A program made the position numbers and the translations under genes. From an uncultured Nitrosomonas sp. (GTDB lineage: Bacteria > Pseudomonadota > Gammaproteobacteria > Burkholderiales > Nitrosomonadaceae): a stretch of 51,835 nucleotides of DNA. Of this stretch, positions 18,010 through 27,823 are shown one piece after another; positions within the stretch are counted from its first letter, which is position 1, and the number at the start of each line of letters is the position of its first letter. The stretch covers positions 69,961-121,795 of the forward strand of contig CADEDJ010000002.1 in the NCBI GenBank assembly GCA_902826055.1, given 5' to 3'. The notes under the pieces are model-generated. The model was not told where the DNA came from, did no database searches, and worked only from the letters and a program-made list of their open reading frames with translations.

Positions 18010-19107
18010 GTGGCTACCAACCTGTTAAATTATGATGCTAAAAGTTTAGCTGATTTTTGTGTGGAAATTGGAGAAAAACCTTTTCGTTCAAAACAATTGT
18101 TGCGCTGGATTCATCAGTTTGGCATCAGCGAATTTGCCGAAATGAGCGATTTGGCAAAAGGTTTGCGCGAGAAACTGGCAACCCTAGCAGTTATTGAGTC
18201 TCCGCAAATCATTTCAGATTATGTGGCAATGGATGGAACCCGTAAGTGGCTACTATCAGTAGGCGCGGGGAATGGTATAGAAACTGTTTTTATTCCTGAA
18301 GCAAATCGCGGTACTTTGTGCGTGTCTAGTCAGGTGGGGTGTGCGTTAGCTTGCACTTTCTGTTCAACAGGTAAACAAGGATTCAATCGTAATTTGACGG
18401 TTGCTGAAATTATTGGGCAATTATGGCTTGCAAATAGGGCCTTGAGAGACAACCCAAAGGTAGTGACAACGGATTCAGACCGAGTAGTAAGTAACGTGGT
18501 GATGATGGGCATGGGCGAGCCATTGGCTAATTTTGATAATGTTGTGACTGCACTTGATTTGATGTTAGATGATCACGCCTATGGATTATCACGGCGCAGA
18601 GTTACGGTGAGTACTTCGGGATTGGTGCCTGCTTTGGATCGATTACGTGAGCGTTGTCCAGTTGCTTTGGCAGTTTCTCTTCATGCACCGAATGATGATT
18701 TGCGTGACCGATTAGTCCCTATCAATAAGAAATATCCGATTAAGGAATTGCTGGCGGCTTGTCAGCGTTACTTGTCGGTAGCGCCCAGAGATTTTATTAC
18801 TTTTGAGTATGTAATGCTGGATGGCATCAATGATAGTGTCGTGCATGCACGGCAGTTAGTGAAACTGGTACAAGATATACCTTGTAAATTTAACTTGATT
18901 CCCTTTAATTCTTTTCCGGGGTCGGGTTTGAAGCGCTCTTCATCAGAGGCTATCGCTGTTTTTCGTGAGCAATTGATGCAGGCTGGGTATGTGGTAACCA
19001 TCAGAAAAACCCGTGGTGATGATATTGCAGCTGCTTGTGGTCAATTAGCGGGTCAAGTAAAAGATAAAACGCGTCGTTCAACGCGCGTAAGAGCTGAAAT
19101 ACTATAG
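18010..19107 (+). CDS. rlmN: Dual-specificity rRNA/tRNA (adenine-C2) methyltransferase RlmN
   Basis: RlmN is a radical-SAM enzyme that methylates A2503 of 23S rRNA and A37 of some tRNAs. The cluster-binding motif CxxxCxxC is at residues 111-118 ('CALACTFC'). Also visible are '[12 protein letters not shown]' and the C-terminal catalytic cysteine in 'AACGQLAG'. The start is uncertain: the frame is open from 17953 inside ndk. I chose GTG 18010, which begins '[15 protein letters not shown]' just as family members begin. That gives 365 residues. Confidence 0.95.
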   Translation: MATNLLNYDAKSLADFCVEIGEKPFRSKQLLRWIHQFGISEFAEMSDLAKGLREKLATLAVIESPQIISDYVAMDGTRKWLLSVGAGNGIETVFIPEANRGTLCVSSQVGCALACTFCSTGKQGFNRNLTVAEIIGQLWLANRALRDNPKVVTTDSDRVVSNVVMMGMGEPLANFDNVVTALDLMLDDHAYGLSRRRVTVSTSGLVPALDRLRERCPVALAVSLHAPNDDLRDRLVPINKKYPIKELLAACQRYLSVAPRDFITFEYVMLDGINDSVVHARQLVKLVQDIPCKFNLIPFNSFPGSGLKRSSSEAIAVFREQLMQAGYVVTIRKTRGDDIAAACGQLAGQVKDKTRRSTRVRAEIL

Positions 19108-19892
19108 TGAAAAAAATCCAGTTAGCTTTTTTCATCGTGTTACTACTATCGGGATTGAATGCCTGTGTGCAACAATCAACTAATGATGGTATGACAGATC
19201 AAGCCAGAGCAGAGCGGGCGCATCTCAGTGCTAAAATTCACACGGAACTTGCAGCAGAATATTTCAATCGAGGCCAATTTGATGTGGCTTTAGAAGAGAT
19301 TGCGGAAGCATTCAATGCTCAATCCAATTATGCACCTGCGTATAACGTATTGGGTTTGGTGTACATGACGCTCAATGAAAATGATAAGGCATTGCAAAAC
19401 TTCGAGCGAGCGATTCAAATAGCTCCTAAAAATTCTGAAATAAATAATAATTATGGATGGTTTTTGTGCCAACGACTTCCCCAACGTATGGACCAAGCGA
19501 TTGCCCATTTTATGGCAGCTACCACAGATCCACTCTATGCAACACCAGAAATGGCATTTGCAAATGCAGGTCTTTGTGAGATTAAACGTAAAAATTACGA
19601 TGCAGCAGAAGTTTTTCTTCAAAAAGCTTTGTTAATTCAATCTAAATATTCTCCAGCAGTGATAGGAATAATTGATATAGATTTCCAACGCGGTAATTTA
19701 GAGGGTGCGAAATCTAAGCTTACCGATTTTTTACAGAATAATGCTTCAACACCTGAAAGTTTATTATTAGCGATACAAATAGAGCAGGCAATGGGTGATC
19801 AGTTGACTGCTGATAGTTATATTTTTCAATTACAAAAGCATTTCCCAGATTCCAAAGAAGCAGTAGCTATTCGAGAAGGAAAAATCAGATAA
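19107..19892 (+). CDS. pilF: Type IV pilus assembly lipoprotein PilF/PilW (TPR)
   Basis: PilF is the outer-membrane pilotin needed for assembly of the PilQ secretin. The 261-residue protein begins at a GTG that overlaps the rlmN stop by one base. It has a lipoprotein signal ending in 'LNAC' (Cys20), followed by several tetratricopeptide repeats ('AAEYFNRGQFDVALEEIAEA', 'YAPAYNVLGLVYMTLNENDK', and others). Its position between rlmN and rodZ is the conserved one. No other pilus genes are in the window. Confidence 0.92.
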   Translation: MKKIQLAFFIVLLLSGLNACVQQSTNDGMTDQARAERAHLSAKIHTELAAEYFNRGQFDVALEEIAEAFNAQSNYAPAYNVLGLVYMTLNENDKALQNFERAIQIAPKNSEINNNYGWFLCQRLPQRMDQAIAHFMAATTDPLYATPEMAFANAGLCEIKRKNYDAAEVFLQKALLIQSKYSPAVIGIIDIDFQRGNLEGAKSKLTDFLQNNASTPESLLLAIQIEQAMGDQLTADSYIFQLQKHFPDSKEAVAIREGKIR

Positions 19893-21124
19893 TGAATAAT
19901 ATAAATCAAAGTAGCAGTAATGATCAATTTTCGGGTGATGTGGCGGTTAATATTGATTTAAATGCAACGATGAGGAGTTATTTGCCTCAAGCACAACATG
20001 AAACTGAAGGGAATACACCGCACGATTCAACCATAAGCCAAGCTAATTTATTGCCTGCGGAAGAAAATTCAATATCTTTGGATACGAAGCAAATTAACGA
20101 TTTGACCACAATTCCTAATAATAAAGACAACCATGATGTCGAATCTACCGAAATGGACCATCATGAAGAAATGCGCACTGAATTGGAGCCTCAATATGCT
20201 AACAAGGAGTTGGACAATATAAATTCTTCAAGTATCGTCCAAAGTGTTGGACACATATTACGCAAAGCAAGGACAGCTAGAGGCATGAGCATAGACGATG
20301 TGTCTCGGCAATTGCGTCTTTCAGTTCAGCAAGTTGAAGCAATTGAGAAAGAAGATTATGAAAAATTACCGGGACGTACATTCTTGCGTGGTTTTATTCG
20401 TAATTACGCCAATCTACTTCAGTTGAATTCTGTCCCATTATTACAGATGTTGCCTGAGTCCACTCCGGTAAAATCAACTTATGAACGTACTCCGCTTAGC
20501 AAGAAGCAAATATCATTTGTTTCAAACCGGCAAAATCCGGGGGGCAATCGTCTGATTATTATCATTGTTTTATTAGTCATTATCTTGGGTATTTATTATT
20601 TTTCTGACAGAGATTACTGGAATAAAAATTCAATTAATTCTGTAACTAGCGCGACTAATGTGACTACAGATAAGGCATCAGTTGAAATTCAATTGCCTTT
20701 GTCGTCGCCAATAAAAGATAACTTAAATACTCAATCCGGCAAGATACCAGAAATAAATACGCAAATAATTTTTGATAAAAACAGTATTGAGCCAAATACC
20801 AAAACTGAGTTATTGACAATCCCTATAGAAAATAAGTCTGATAGCCAAGAGATTCAGCAATCATCAGCTATGTTATCAAATGGTATGGGAAATCTGCATT
20901 TTAGATTTACTGCGGATTCATGGGTCAAAATAGTTGATGGTAACGATGTAACCATATTAGAACAGATTAGAAAAGGCGGTAGCGAGCAAACTATCACAGG
21001 TAAGAGACCATTGTCGATTGTGTTAGGCAATGTAGCAGGGGTTAATCTCACCTATAATGATACGGAAATTGATCTTTCTTCTTACAAAAAACAAGACGGT
21101 ACCGCGCGTTTTACGCTCGAATGA
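19892..21124 (+). CDS. rodZ: Cytoskeleton protein RodZ
   Basis: RodZ links MreB to the membrane for rod-shape maintenance. The 410-residue protein has an unusually long, acidic low-complexity N-terminal leader of about 110 residues. This is followed by the helix-turn-helix domain ('LRKARTARGMSIDDVSRQLR', then 'FLRGFIRNYANLL'), one membrane helix at about 225-242, a Ser/Thr/Asn-rich linker and a C-terminal DUF4115 domain ('LHFRFTADSWVKIVDGN'). Homologues often begin close to the HTH, so the leader is notable. The ATG overlaps the pilF stop by one base. Confidence 0.93.
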   Translation: MNNINQSSSNDQFSGDVAVNIDLNATMRSYLPQAQHETEGNTPHDSTISQANLLPAEENSISLDTKQINDLTTIPNNKDNHDVESTEMDHHEEMRTELEPQYANKELDNINSSSIVQSVGHILRKARTARGMSIDDVSRQLRLSVQQVEAIEKEDYEKLPGRTFLRGFIRNYANLLQLNSVPLLQMLPESTPVKSTYERTPLSKKQISFVSNRQNPGGNRLIIIIVLLVIILGIYYFSDRDYWNKNSINSVTSATNVTTDKASVEIQLPLSSPIKDNLNTQSGKIPEINTQIIFDKNSIEPNTKTELLTIPIENKSDSQEIQQSSAMLSNGMGNLHFRFTADSWVKIVDGNDVTILEQIRKGGSEQTITGKRPLSIVLGNVAGVNLTYNDTEIDLSSYKKQDGTARFTLE

Positions 21125-21160
21125 AAATGTTTGTAATCTTTTGATCTCAATATATTAATT

Positions 21161-22399
21161 ATGGCTGAAAATAGTTTTTCTATACATCGCCGACCGAGTA
21201 TAGGCGTTCGGGTTGGAACGGTGATGGTGGGTGGCGGTGCACCGATTGTAGTGCAATCGATGACCAATACGGATACGGTGGATGAGATAGCGACTGCCGA
21301 GCAGGTTGCGCAATTAGCGCGCGCAGGATCCGAATTGGTTCGAATTACCGTCAATTCAATGGAAGCGGCAAGTGCCGTGGCAGGAATTCGTGCACGTCTG
21401 GATGATGTCGGCTGTCATGTGCCTTTGGTTGGGGATTTTCATTTCAATGGCCATAAGCTATTGACGAGTTATCCTGAATGTGCAAAAGCTTTAGCAAAAT
21501 TTCGTATCAACCCGGGCAATGTCGGGCATGGTAAAAAGCGCGATGAGCAATTTACTACTCTGATTGAAACTGCTTGCAAATATGATAAACCGGTACGTAT
21601 CGGTGTTAATTGGGGCAGTCTCGATCCGGAAATGCTGGCGCGCATCATGGACGAAAATGCAGCTTCCGATGATCCGCAAGATGCTAAATATGTCATGCGC
21701 GAGGCATTGATTACGTCTGCGCTGGAAAGTGCGGCCAAGGCTGAGGAAATTGGTCTTCAACGCAATAAAATTGTGTTGTCTTGCAAGGTAAGCGGTGTGC
21801 AAGACTTAATCATGGTCTATCGCGAATTGGCTTTACGTTGTGATTATGCTCTGCATCTGGGATTGACCGAAGCCGGTATGGGATCCAAAGGAATTGTCGC
21901 ATCAACAGCGGCACTGGCAGTGCTTTTGCAGGAAGGTATAGGCGATACTATTCGTATTTCTCTGACGCCAGAGCCAGGCGGCACACGTTCACGAGAAGTC
22001 ATTGTTGCGCAGGAAATTTTGCAGACAATGGGTTTACGCGCATTTGTTCCGCTAGTAGCGGCATGTCCCGGGTGTGGTCGTACTACCAGCACGTATTTCC
22101 AGGAATTGGCTGAAAACATTCAAGCGTATGTGCGTGATGAAATGATCGTATGGCGCGAGCAATATGAAGGCGTTGAAAACATGTCATTAGCAGTCATGGG
22201 GTGTGTGGTGAATGGCCCTGGTGAAAGCAAGCATGCCAATATCGGCATCAGCCTGCCAGGTTCGGGCGAGAATCCGGTGGCACCGGTGTTTGTCGATGGA
22301 CAAAAGACAGTAACGTTAAAGGGTGACAATATCGCCCATGAATTTCGCCAGATCGTTGATAAGTACGTTAGCGAGAAATATCCGAGAAAAGCGGTCTGA
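21161..22399 (+). CDS. ispG: 4-hydroxy-3-methylbut-2-en-1-yl diphosphate synthase (IspG/GcpE)
   Basis: IspG is a 4Fe-4S enzyme of the MEP isoprenoid pathway that reduces methylerythritol cyclodiphosphate. The 412-residue protein has the TIM-barrel part with '[14 protein letters not shown]' and the C-terminal cluster domain with '[10 protein letters not shown]' and '[10 protein letters not shown]', holding the three cluster cysteines. The stop TGA overlaps the hisS ATG (TGATG), so the two are coupled. Confidence 0.97.
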   Translation: MAENSFSIHRRPSIGVRVGTVMVGGGAPIVVQSMTNTDTVDEIATAEQVAQLARAGSELVRITVNSMEAASAVAGIRARLDDVGCHVPLVGDFHFNGHKLLTSYPECAKALAKFRINPGNVGHGKKRDEQFTTLIETACKYDKPVRIGVNWGSLDPEMLARIMDENAASDDPQDAKYVMREALITSALESAAKAEEIGLQRNKIVLSCKVSGVQDLIMVYRELALRCDYALHLGLTEAGMGSKGIVASTAALAVLLQEGIGDTIRISLTPEPGGTRSREVIVAQEILQTMGLRAFVPLVAACPGCGRTTSTYFQELAENIQAYVRDEMIVWREQYEGVENMSLAVMGCVVNGPGESKHANIGISLPGSGENPVAPVFVDGQKTVTLKGDNIAHEFRQIVDKYVSEKYPRKAV

Positions 22400-23658
22400 T
22401 GACTCATAGTATAAAAGCAATTCGCGGCATGAACGACATTCTGCCGAATGAATCTTATTTGTGGGTGCATTTTGAACAGATCATCCATCAATGGCTTGCT
22501 TCCTATGGTTATCGCAATATCCGTACACCGCTGGTAGAACAAACGGATTTGTTTGTTCGTTCGATTGGCGAAGTTACTGATATTGTTGAGAAAGAAATGT
22601 ATACTTTCATTGATCATCTCAATAATGACAGTTTGACCTTGCGTCCGGAGGGTACTGCGTCGTGCGTGCGCGCTGCAATCGAACATAATTTATTATATGC
22701 TGGTCCACAAAGGCTATATTATGCGGGTCCGATGTTCAGGCATGAACGACCCCAAAAAGGACGTTATCGTCAGTTCCATCAAGTAGGTGTGGAAGCATTA
22801 GGCTACGCTGGACCAGACATTGATGCAGAATTGATTATCATGTGCTCACGGTTATGGGAGTTATTAGGTATATCCGGCCTTCGTCTGGAAATGAGCACAC
22901 TTGGGGATAGCGAATCACGTACGCGACACCGCGCACGATTGATTAAGTACTTTGAATCGCATCACGATAAACTTGATGAAGATTCTTTGCGGCGCCTGCA
23001 TACCAATCCATTGCGCATATTGGACAGTAAAAATCCTCAAATGCAGGGAATCATTGAAAATGCACCTAGACTCATTGATGATTTGGATGAAGAGTCTTGC
23101 TTTCATTTTGAATCTTTGCAGCATATTTTGCGTGGCCAAGGTATCGTTTTTGAGATTAATTTGCGTTTGGTAAGGGGGCTTGATTATTACAATCGTACGG
23201 TATTTGAATGGGTTACCGATAAATTAGGGGCTCAAGGAACAGTTTGTGCAGGAGGACGGTACGATGGTTTGGTTGAGCAGATAGGCGGGAAATCTGCCCC
23301 GGCATGCGGTTTTGCTATGGGAATTGAAAGATTACTTGCACTTATGCAAGGGAATGGCAAGGAAATAATGCAGCCTGTACCCGATATTTATATTGTTCAT
23401 CAAGGCGAACAAGCAATGGATTATGCATGGAAATGTGCGGAGTTTCTTCGCTATGAAGGATTGAACGTCATATTGCACTGCGGTGGCGGCGGCTTTAAAT
23501 CGCAGATGAAAAAAGCAGATGCAACGGGCGCTCGTTATGCATTGATAATTGGTGATGACGAAGTCAGTGCACAAGAAGTTACGCTCAAACCGTTACGGCA
23601 GCCAACTGAGCAAGCACGTGTGAAATTGGCTACAGTTGCTGAATTGGTTGATAAGTAA
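22399..23658 (+). CDS. hisS: Histidyl-tRNA synthetase
   Basis: HisS is a class II aminoacyl-tRNA synthetase. The 419-residue protein has the N-terminal '[12 protein letters not shown]', motif 2 ('[19 protein letters not shown]'), the histidine-A motifs '[15 protein letters not shown]' and '[13 protein letters not shown]', and a C-terminal anticodon-binding domain. Length is normal. It is translationally coupled to ispG and followed by yfgM. Confidence 0.98.
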   Translation: MTHSIKAIRGMNDILPNESYLWVHFEQIIHQWLASYGYRNIRTPLVEQTDLFVRSIGEVTDIVEKEMYTFIDHLNNDSLTLRPEGTASCVRAAIEHNLLYAGPQRLYYAGPMFRHERPQKGRYRQFHQVGVEALGYAGPDIDAELIIMCSRLWELLGISGLRLEMSTLGDSESRTRHRARLIKYFESHHDKLDEDSLRRLHTNPLRILDSKNPQMQGIIENAPRLIDDLDEESCFHFESLQHILRGQGIVFEINLRLVRGLDYYNRTVFEWVTDKLGAQGTVCAGGRYDGLVEQIGGKSAPACGFAMGIERLLALMQGNGKEIMQPVPDIYIVHQGEQAMDYAWKCAEFLRYEGLNVILHCGGGGFKSQMKKADATGARYALIIGDDEVSAQEVTLKPLRQPTEQARVKLATVAELVDK

Positions 23659-23749
23659 TGCAGTCATTAATGTTTGAATGTTTAGTATTGCAAGTGGTTT
23701 ATCATATTTATTGAGTTTTTTCGATCTACAATTTATTCAGGAACAGATA

Positions 23750-24388
23750 ATGGCAACGTATAATCTCGAAGAACAGGAAAAAATTGATAGTATCAAGAAT
23801 TGGTGGGACAGGTATGGCACCGCTATTAGTATCGTTTTAACAGCTTTTCTAGTGAGCGTTGGTGGTACACAACTGTGGAAATATTACCAACAGCAGCAAG
23901 CGAAGCAAGCAGCTGATTTGTATGCATTGTTGCAACAAGTTAGAGCATCCAATGAAGCGATTAAAATAAATGATGCGGCACAGCTAATTATCGAAGGTTA
24001 TCCATCTACCGGATATGCACCGCGTGCTGCATTTATTGCGGCACAAGCGTATATCGAAGCGGGTAACAACAAACATGCCATACAGAATCTACAATGGGTA
24101 ATCGATCATGCAAAAGAAACTGCGTTACACGATGTGGCGCGGCTTAGAATTGCCGGTATTTTATTGGATGAAGATAAATATGATGATGCATTGAGAACAT
24201 TGAGTGTTCCACATGGTGAGACATTTGCGGGGCTATACTCAGATCGTAAAGGCGACATACTAGCAGCATCCAAGAAAATATCAGAAGCACGACTTAGTTA
24301 CCAAGCTGCCATTGATAAGCTCAGCAAAAATAACAATTACTACAATATCGTACAGATGAAATTGGATGCATTAGGTGACTCAGAATAG
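23750..24388 (+). CDS. yfgM: YfgM-family ancillary SecYEG translocon subunit (TPR)
   Basis: YfgM-type proteins are membrane-anchored periplasmic proteins associated with the Sec translocon and PpiD. The 212-residue protein starts 'MATYNLEEQEKIDSIKNWWD', the family signature, then has one membrane helix at about 23-43 and a periplasmic TPR-like domain. ATG 23750 is chosen over the longer frame from 23678 because AGGAA lies about ten bases upstream and the N-terminus is canonical. It lies between hisS and bamB, the usual order. Confidence 0.92.
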   Translation: MATYNLEEQEKIDSIKNWWDRYGTAISIVLTAFLVSVGGTQLWKYYQQQQAKQAADLYALLQQVRASNEAIKINDAAQLIIEGYPSTGYAPRAAFIAAQAYIEAGNNKHAIQNLQWVIDHAKETALHDVARLRIAGILLDEDKYDDALRTLSVPHGETFAGLYSDRKGDILAASKKISEARLSYQAAIDKLSKNNNYYNIVQMKLDALGDSE

Positions 24389-24396
24389 CCATTGAA

Positions 24397-25623
24397 GTGA
24401 TTATTCAGTTGAATTTTGCCAAATCCTGGCGGTTGTATTTATTTTTACAGGGTATCATTCTTTTGCTAGCGGGCTGCAGCAGTATGACCAATCCTTTTGA
24501 TTTGCGTATCGTTGAATCAATGAGTACGGGCATATCTGATATTTTCGCAACGGAGGAGGTAATCGTTTATGAAAAGGAAGAGCTTGATGCGCTGAAGGCG
24601 GCCGATAAAATCCCCTTGAAATGGAAAGACAAGGTGAGTGAAAGTCAGTTAGCATCTTTTCTGCCTGTTTATGATAAAGGGGCGTTGTATGTCGCTGATG
24701 AAGAAGGAAAATTAACAAAATATGATGCTGCCACAGGTGAAAAAATATGGCAGATAAAAACCCAAGGTAAATTCTCGGCGGGAATCGGAGTAGGTGAGGG
24801 ATTAATTCTAATAGGCACATACAAAGGTGAGGTGCTGGCTTATAATGAATCTGGACATATTGTATGGCAGGTGCTGGTAACCAGTGAGATTTTGAGTCCA
24901 CCACAAGTACAAAATAATATTGTCGTGGTGCGTACTGTTGATGGCCGGATATTTGGGCTGGATGCGATTGACGGGTCACGAAAATGGATTTACCAGGGAA
25001 CAACACCTTCACTGACTGTACGTAGTACTGCTGGTGTAACACTTGCGCATGGTGCAGTTTTTGCTGGTTTCCCAGGTGGAAAAATGATAGCGATGAGTTT
25101 GTTTAATGGTAATGTCGGTTGGGAAGCCGTTGTTTCTCAACCGCGGGGTGTGACTGAACTTGAACGCATAACGGATATCACAAGCGCCCCGGTAGTAAAC
25201 AATCAATTTGTTTGTACAGTAGCTTATCAAGGTCGTGCGGCTTGCTTTGTTATTAATGATGGTTCTCAAATATGGTCTCGAGAGTCATCAAGTAGTGCTG
25301 GCTTGATAATGGATAAAGATTATCTTTATGTGACTGAAGAAAAAGGTGTTGTTGCTGCATACGATCTGGTCAGTGGTGCTACGATGTGGAAACAGAGTAA
25401 ATTGGGAAGTAAAAAATTAACCCGTCCATTGATTCAAGGGCAATATGTCATCGTGGCGGATGATCAGGGTTTCGTCAATTTATTACGCAATTATGATGGC
25501 GTGTTAATTGCTCGCTCAGCTACTGACGGCAGCCTTATTAAAACTTTTCCTAGCGCATTGCCGGATGGATTTGCGGTACAGACTGCAAAGGGCGGTATTT
25601 TTGCGTTTGGTACTCAATTTTAG
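24397..25623 (+). CDS. bamB: Outer-membrane assembly lipoprotein BamB
   Basis: BamB is the beta-propeller lipoprotein of the BAM complex. The 408-residue protein starts at a GTG eight bases after yfgM. It has a lipoprotein signal ending 'LLAGC' (Cys27) and repeated PQQ-propeller blades with the 'YDAATGEKIWQIKT', 'LDAIDGSRKWIYQ' and 'YDLVSGATMWKQ' motifs. The weak ribosome-binding site and close spacing suggest coupling to yfgM. Confidence 0.95.
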   Translation: MIIQLNFAKSWRLYLFLQGIILLLAGCSSMTNPFDLRIVESMSTGISDIFATEEVIVYEKEELDALKAADKIPLKWKDKVSESQLASFLPVYDKGALYVADEEGKLTKYDAATGEKIWQIKTQGKFSAGIGVGEGLILIGTYKGEVLAYNESGHIVWQVLVTSEILSPPQVQNNIVVVRTVDGRIFGLDAIDGSRKWIYQGTTPSLTVRSTAGVTLAHGAVFAGFPGGKMIAMSLFNGNVGWEAVVSQPRGVTELERITDITSAPVVNNQFVCTVAYQGRAACFVINDGSQIWSRESSSSAGLIMDKDYLYVTEEKGVVAAYDLVSGATMWKQSKLGSKKLTRPLIQGQYVIVADDQGFVNLLRNYDGVLIARSATDGSLIKTFPSALPDGFAVQTAKGGIFAFGTQF

Positions 25624-25736
25624 CGTTTTTATTAGTAATTTTTCTGAATCTGAATGTTTCATCGCTGTTCCAATGTGACTATCAGCTTTGTTTTCATTTC
25701 ACGCTACGCGTGCAAGCATATATTTAGTAATACATA

Positions 25737-27134
25737 ATGAAGCCCATACTTGTTTTGGTTGGTCGTCCGAATGTCGGAAAATCTACCTTATTCAACCGCT
25801 TAACGCGTAGCCGTGATGCGATCGTCGCTGATATCCCAGGTTTGACGCGGGATCGTCATTATGGTCAAGGCAGAGTAGGTGATAAGCCTTATTTAGTGAT
25901 GGATACAGGTGGTTTTGAGCCCGTCATCAAAGAAGGTATTTTGCATGCCATGGCCAAGCAGACATTGCAGGCGGTAGATGAAGCCGACAAAGTGCTATTT
26001 ATTGTCGATGGGCGCCAGGGCGTAACTGCGCACGACAAAATTATTGCTGAGCAATTACGTAAAAGCGGTCAGAAAATTTTACTTGTTGTCAATAAAACGG
26101 AAGGCATGGCGGCTGCTGTCGTCACGGCGGAGTTTTATGAATTGGGTTTGGGCGAGCCATGTGCAATTTCCGCTATGCACGGCGAACATGTCAAAGAACT
26201 CGCCGATTGGGCATTAGTGGATTTTCCTGACACGATTGAAGAATCGCCTGCAAGTAAGCATCCCAAAATTGCCATCGTCGGTCGTCCCAATGTTGGGAAA
26301 TCAACGTTGATTAACACATTGCTTGGTGAAGAGCGGGTTATTGCATTTGATCAACCAGGTACTACGCGCGATAGCATATATATCGATTTCGAGTATAACG
26401 AAAAATTCTATACCTTGATCGATACGGCAGGTTTGCGGCGCCGTGGCAAGGTGTTTGAAACCATAGAAAAGTTTTCGGTTATTAAAACCCTGCAGGCGAT
26501 TGAAGATGCAAATGTCGTGGTGTTGGTGTTGGATGCGCGCAATGAAATTTCCGATCAAGATGCTCATATTGCGGGATTTATCCTGGAAACAGGGCGCGCA
26601 TTGGTGATTGCGGTGAACAAATGGGATGGACTGGATGAATATCAGCGTGATACCGTAAAACGCGAACTGAACCGTAAATTGGCATTTCTTGGTTTTGCCG
26701 AATTGCACTATATTTCGGCACTGCACGGTACTGGTCTGAAAAACCTATTGCCTTCTATTAATACAGCTTATGCCGCAGCAATGGCGGATTTGTCTACGCC
26801 TAAATTGACACGCACGTTGATTGCTGCAGTAGAAAAACATCCGCCCCCTCGTGGCGGTATGTCACGCCCGAAATTGCGCTACGCCCATCAAGGTGGCACT
26901 AATCCTCCGCTCATTATCATACACGGAAGTATGCTTGATCATGTATCGGAAACCTACCGGCGCTATCTCGAGAACACCTTCCGTAAAGCTTTCAAATTGG
27001 TTGGCACGCCATTACGCGTTGATTTTAAGGCTGGACATAATCCTTACGCCGATAAAAAGCCGGCACCACCGACTGACGCTGAACTTCGCCGTGCACATAA
27101 CCGGCGGCGGCGCAATCGTAAAAAGTATGGTTAA
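25737..27134 (+). CDS. der: Ribosome biogenesis GTPase Der (EngA)
   Basis: Der has two tandem GTPase domains and a KH-like C-terminal domain and acts in 50S subunit assembly. Both P-loops are intact ('[14 protein letters not shown]' near residue 8 and '[14 protein letters not shown]' near residue 183), with 'DTGGF', '[10 protein letters not shown]' and 'NKTE'/'NKWD' motifs. The 465-residue length is normal. It closes the housekeeping run. The hfq-hflX genes that often follow der in betaproteobacteria are absent here. Confidence 0.98.
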   Translation: MKPILVLVGRPNVGKSTLFNRLTRSRDAIVADIPGLTRDRHYGQGRVGDKPYLVMDTGGFEPVIKEGILHAMAKQTLQAVDEADKVLFIVDGRQGVTAHDKIIAEQLRKSGQKILLVVNKTEGMAAAVVTAEFYELGLGEPCAISAMHGEHVKELADWALVDFPDTIEESPASKHPKIAIVGRPNVGKSTLINTLLGEERVIAFDQPGTTRDSIYIDFEYNEKFYTLIDTAGLRRRGKVFETIEKFSVIKTLQAIEDANVVVLVLDARNEISDQDAHIAGFILETGRALVIAVNKWDGLDEYQRDTVKRELNRKLAFLGFAELHYISALHGTGLKNLLPSINTAYAAAMADLSTPKLTRTLIAAVEKHPPPRGGMSRPKLRYAHQGGTNPPLIIIHGSMLDHVSETYRRYLENTFRKAFKLVGTPLRVDFKAGHNPYADKKPAPPTDAELRRAHNRRRRNRKKYG

Positions 27135-27823
27135 GTAGCTTCTTAAGAAAATTTAAATGTTCATCGACGACTTTTTTGTTGATGTTATTGGCAAATTCCA
27201 CTGTCAAAGGAGACATCAGTATCGTAGTGCGGTCTCGTTTGCTGAATGCGTTTATTTGTAGTGAGCATTTAATCTCAGTGTCGCAATAGTATTGAATGCA
27301 ATGATTGATACTGTGCGTACAGACGAATGTCATCAAACCGGTTGTATTTGAATGACTTATCGTTGGTGCAACTGATTTATAAAAATGTGATTGCACATCA
27401 AGAGATAGCCGGTTAAAGGAAATCGCTCAGTGCCGGCACGCTGAATTACCCGATCGCTTCCATCCATGGTATCTGCCCTCAGTATATCTGACTGATAAAA
27501 AACTGTTTTAATTTAAATGGTTGTTGACTTGACGTGAACACATCAGCATTAAGAAAAGTACTGGTTATTGCAATTTCAGCTCCTTTCCAACGCTTGCTTG
27601 CCTGTGTATTCTATTTTTGTCGGTGGTAGGAAGGCTGTTGGTTTGTTGAGCAATATATTTAGTCACTTGCTAAATCACTGCGAATGGGTGTTTTTTTGTT
27701 GCTTATTAAGTTTATTTAATATTCAAAAAAATTAGACCAAACTATTCTTCATGGCAAGGTAAACTATACTGAATTACTTGGAAAATACGATATAGAAATT
27801 TAGAAACTGAGGAAATTTCCATT
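27135..27823. other. Long intergenic region between der and the pseudokinase gene
   Basis: This 689-bp stretch shows no gene I can support. A minus-strand frame covers 27025-27396 but starts without a recognisable ribosome-binding site, runs into der and resembles no family I know. Near the 3' side, 'tatact' at about 27764-27770 could be a -10 element for the downstream gene, but no good -35 is present. No terminator with a T-run was seen after der. Confidence 0.6.

Noticed and set aside
22120..22686. 188-codon minus-strand frame across the ispG-hisS junction
   Set aside because: Antisense to two conserved, coupled genes; no recognisable domain.
27025..27396. Minus-strand reading frame of 123 codons overlapping the end of der
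   Set aside because: It runs antisense into der, has no clear ribosome-binding site and resembles no known family; the overlap part is a shadow of der.
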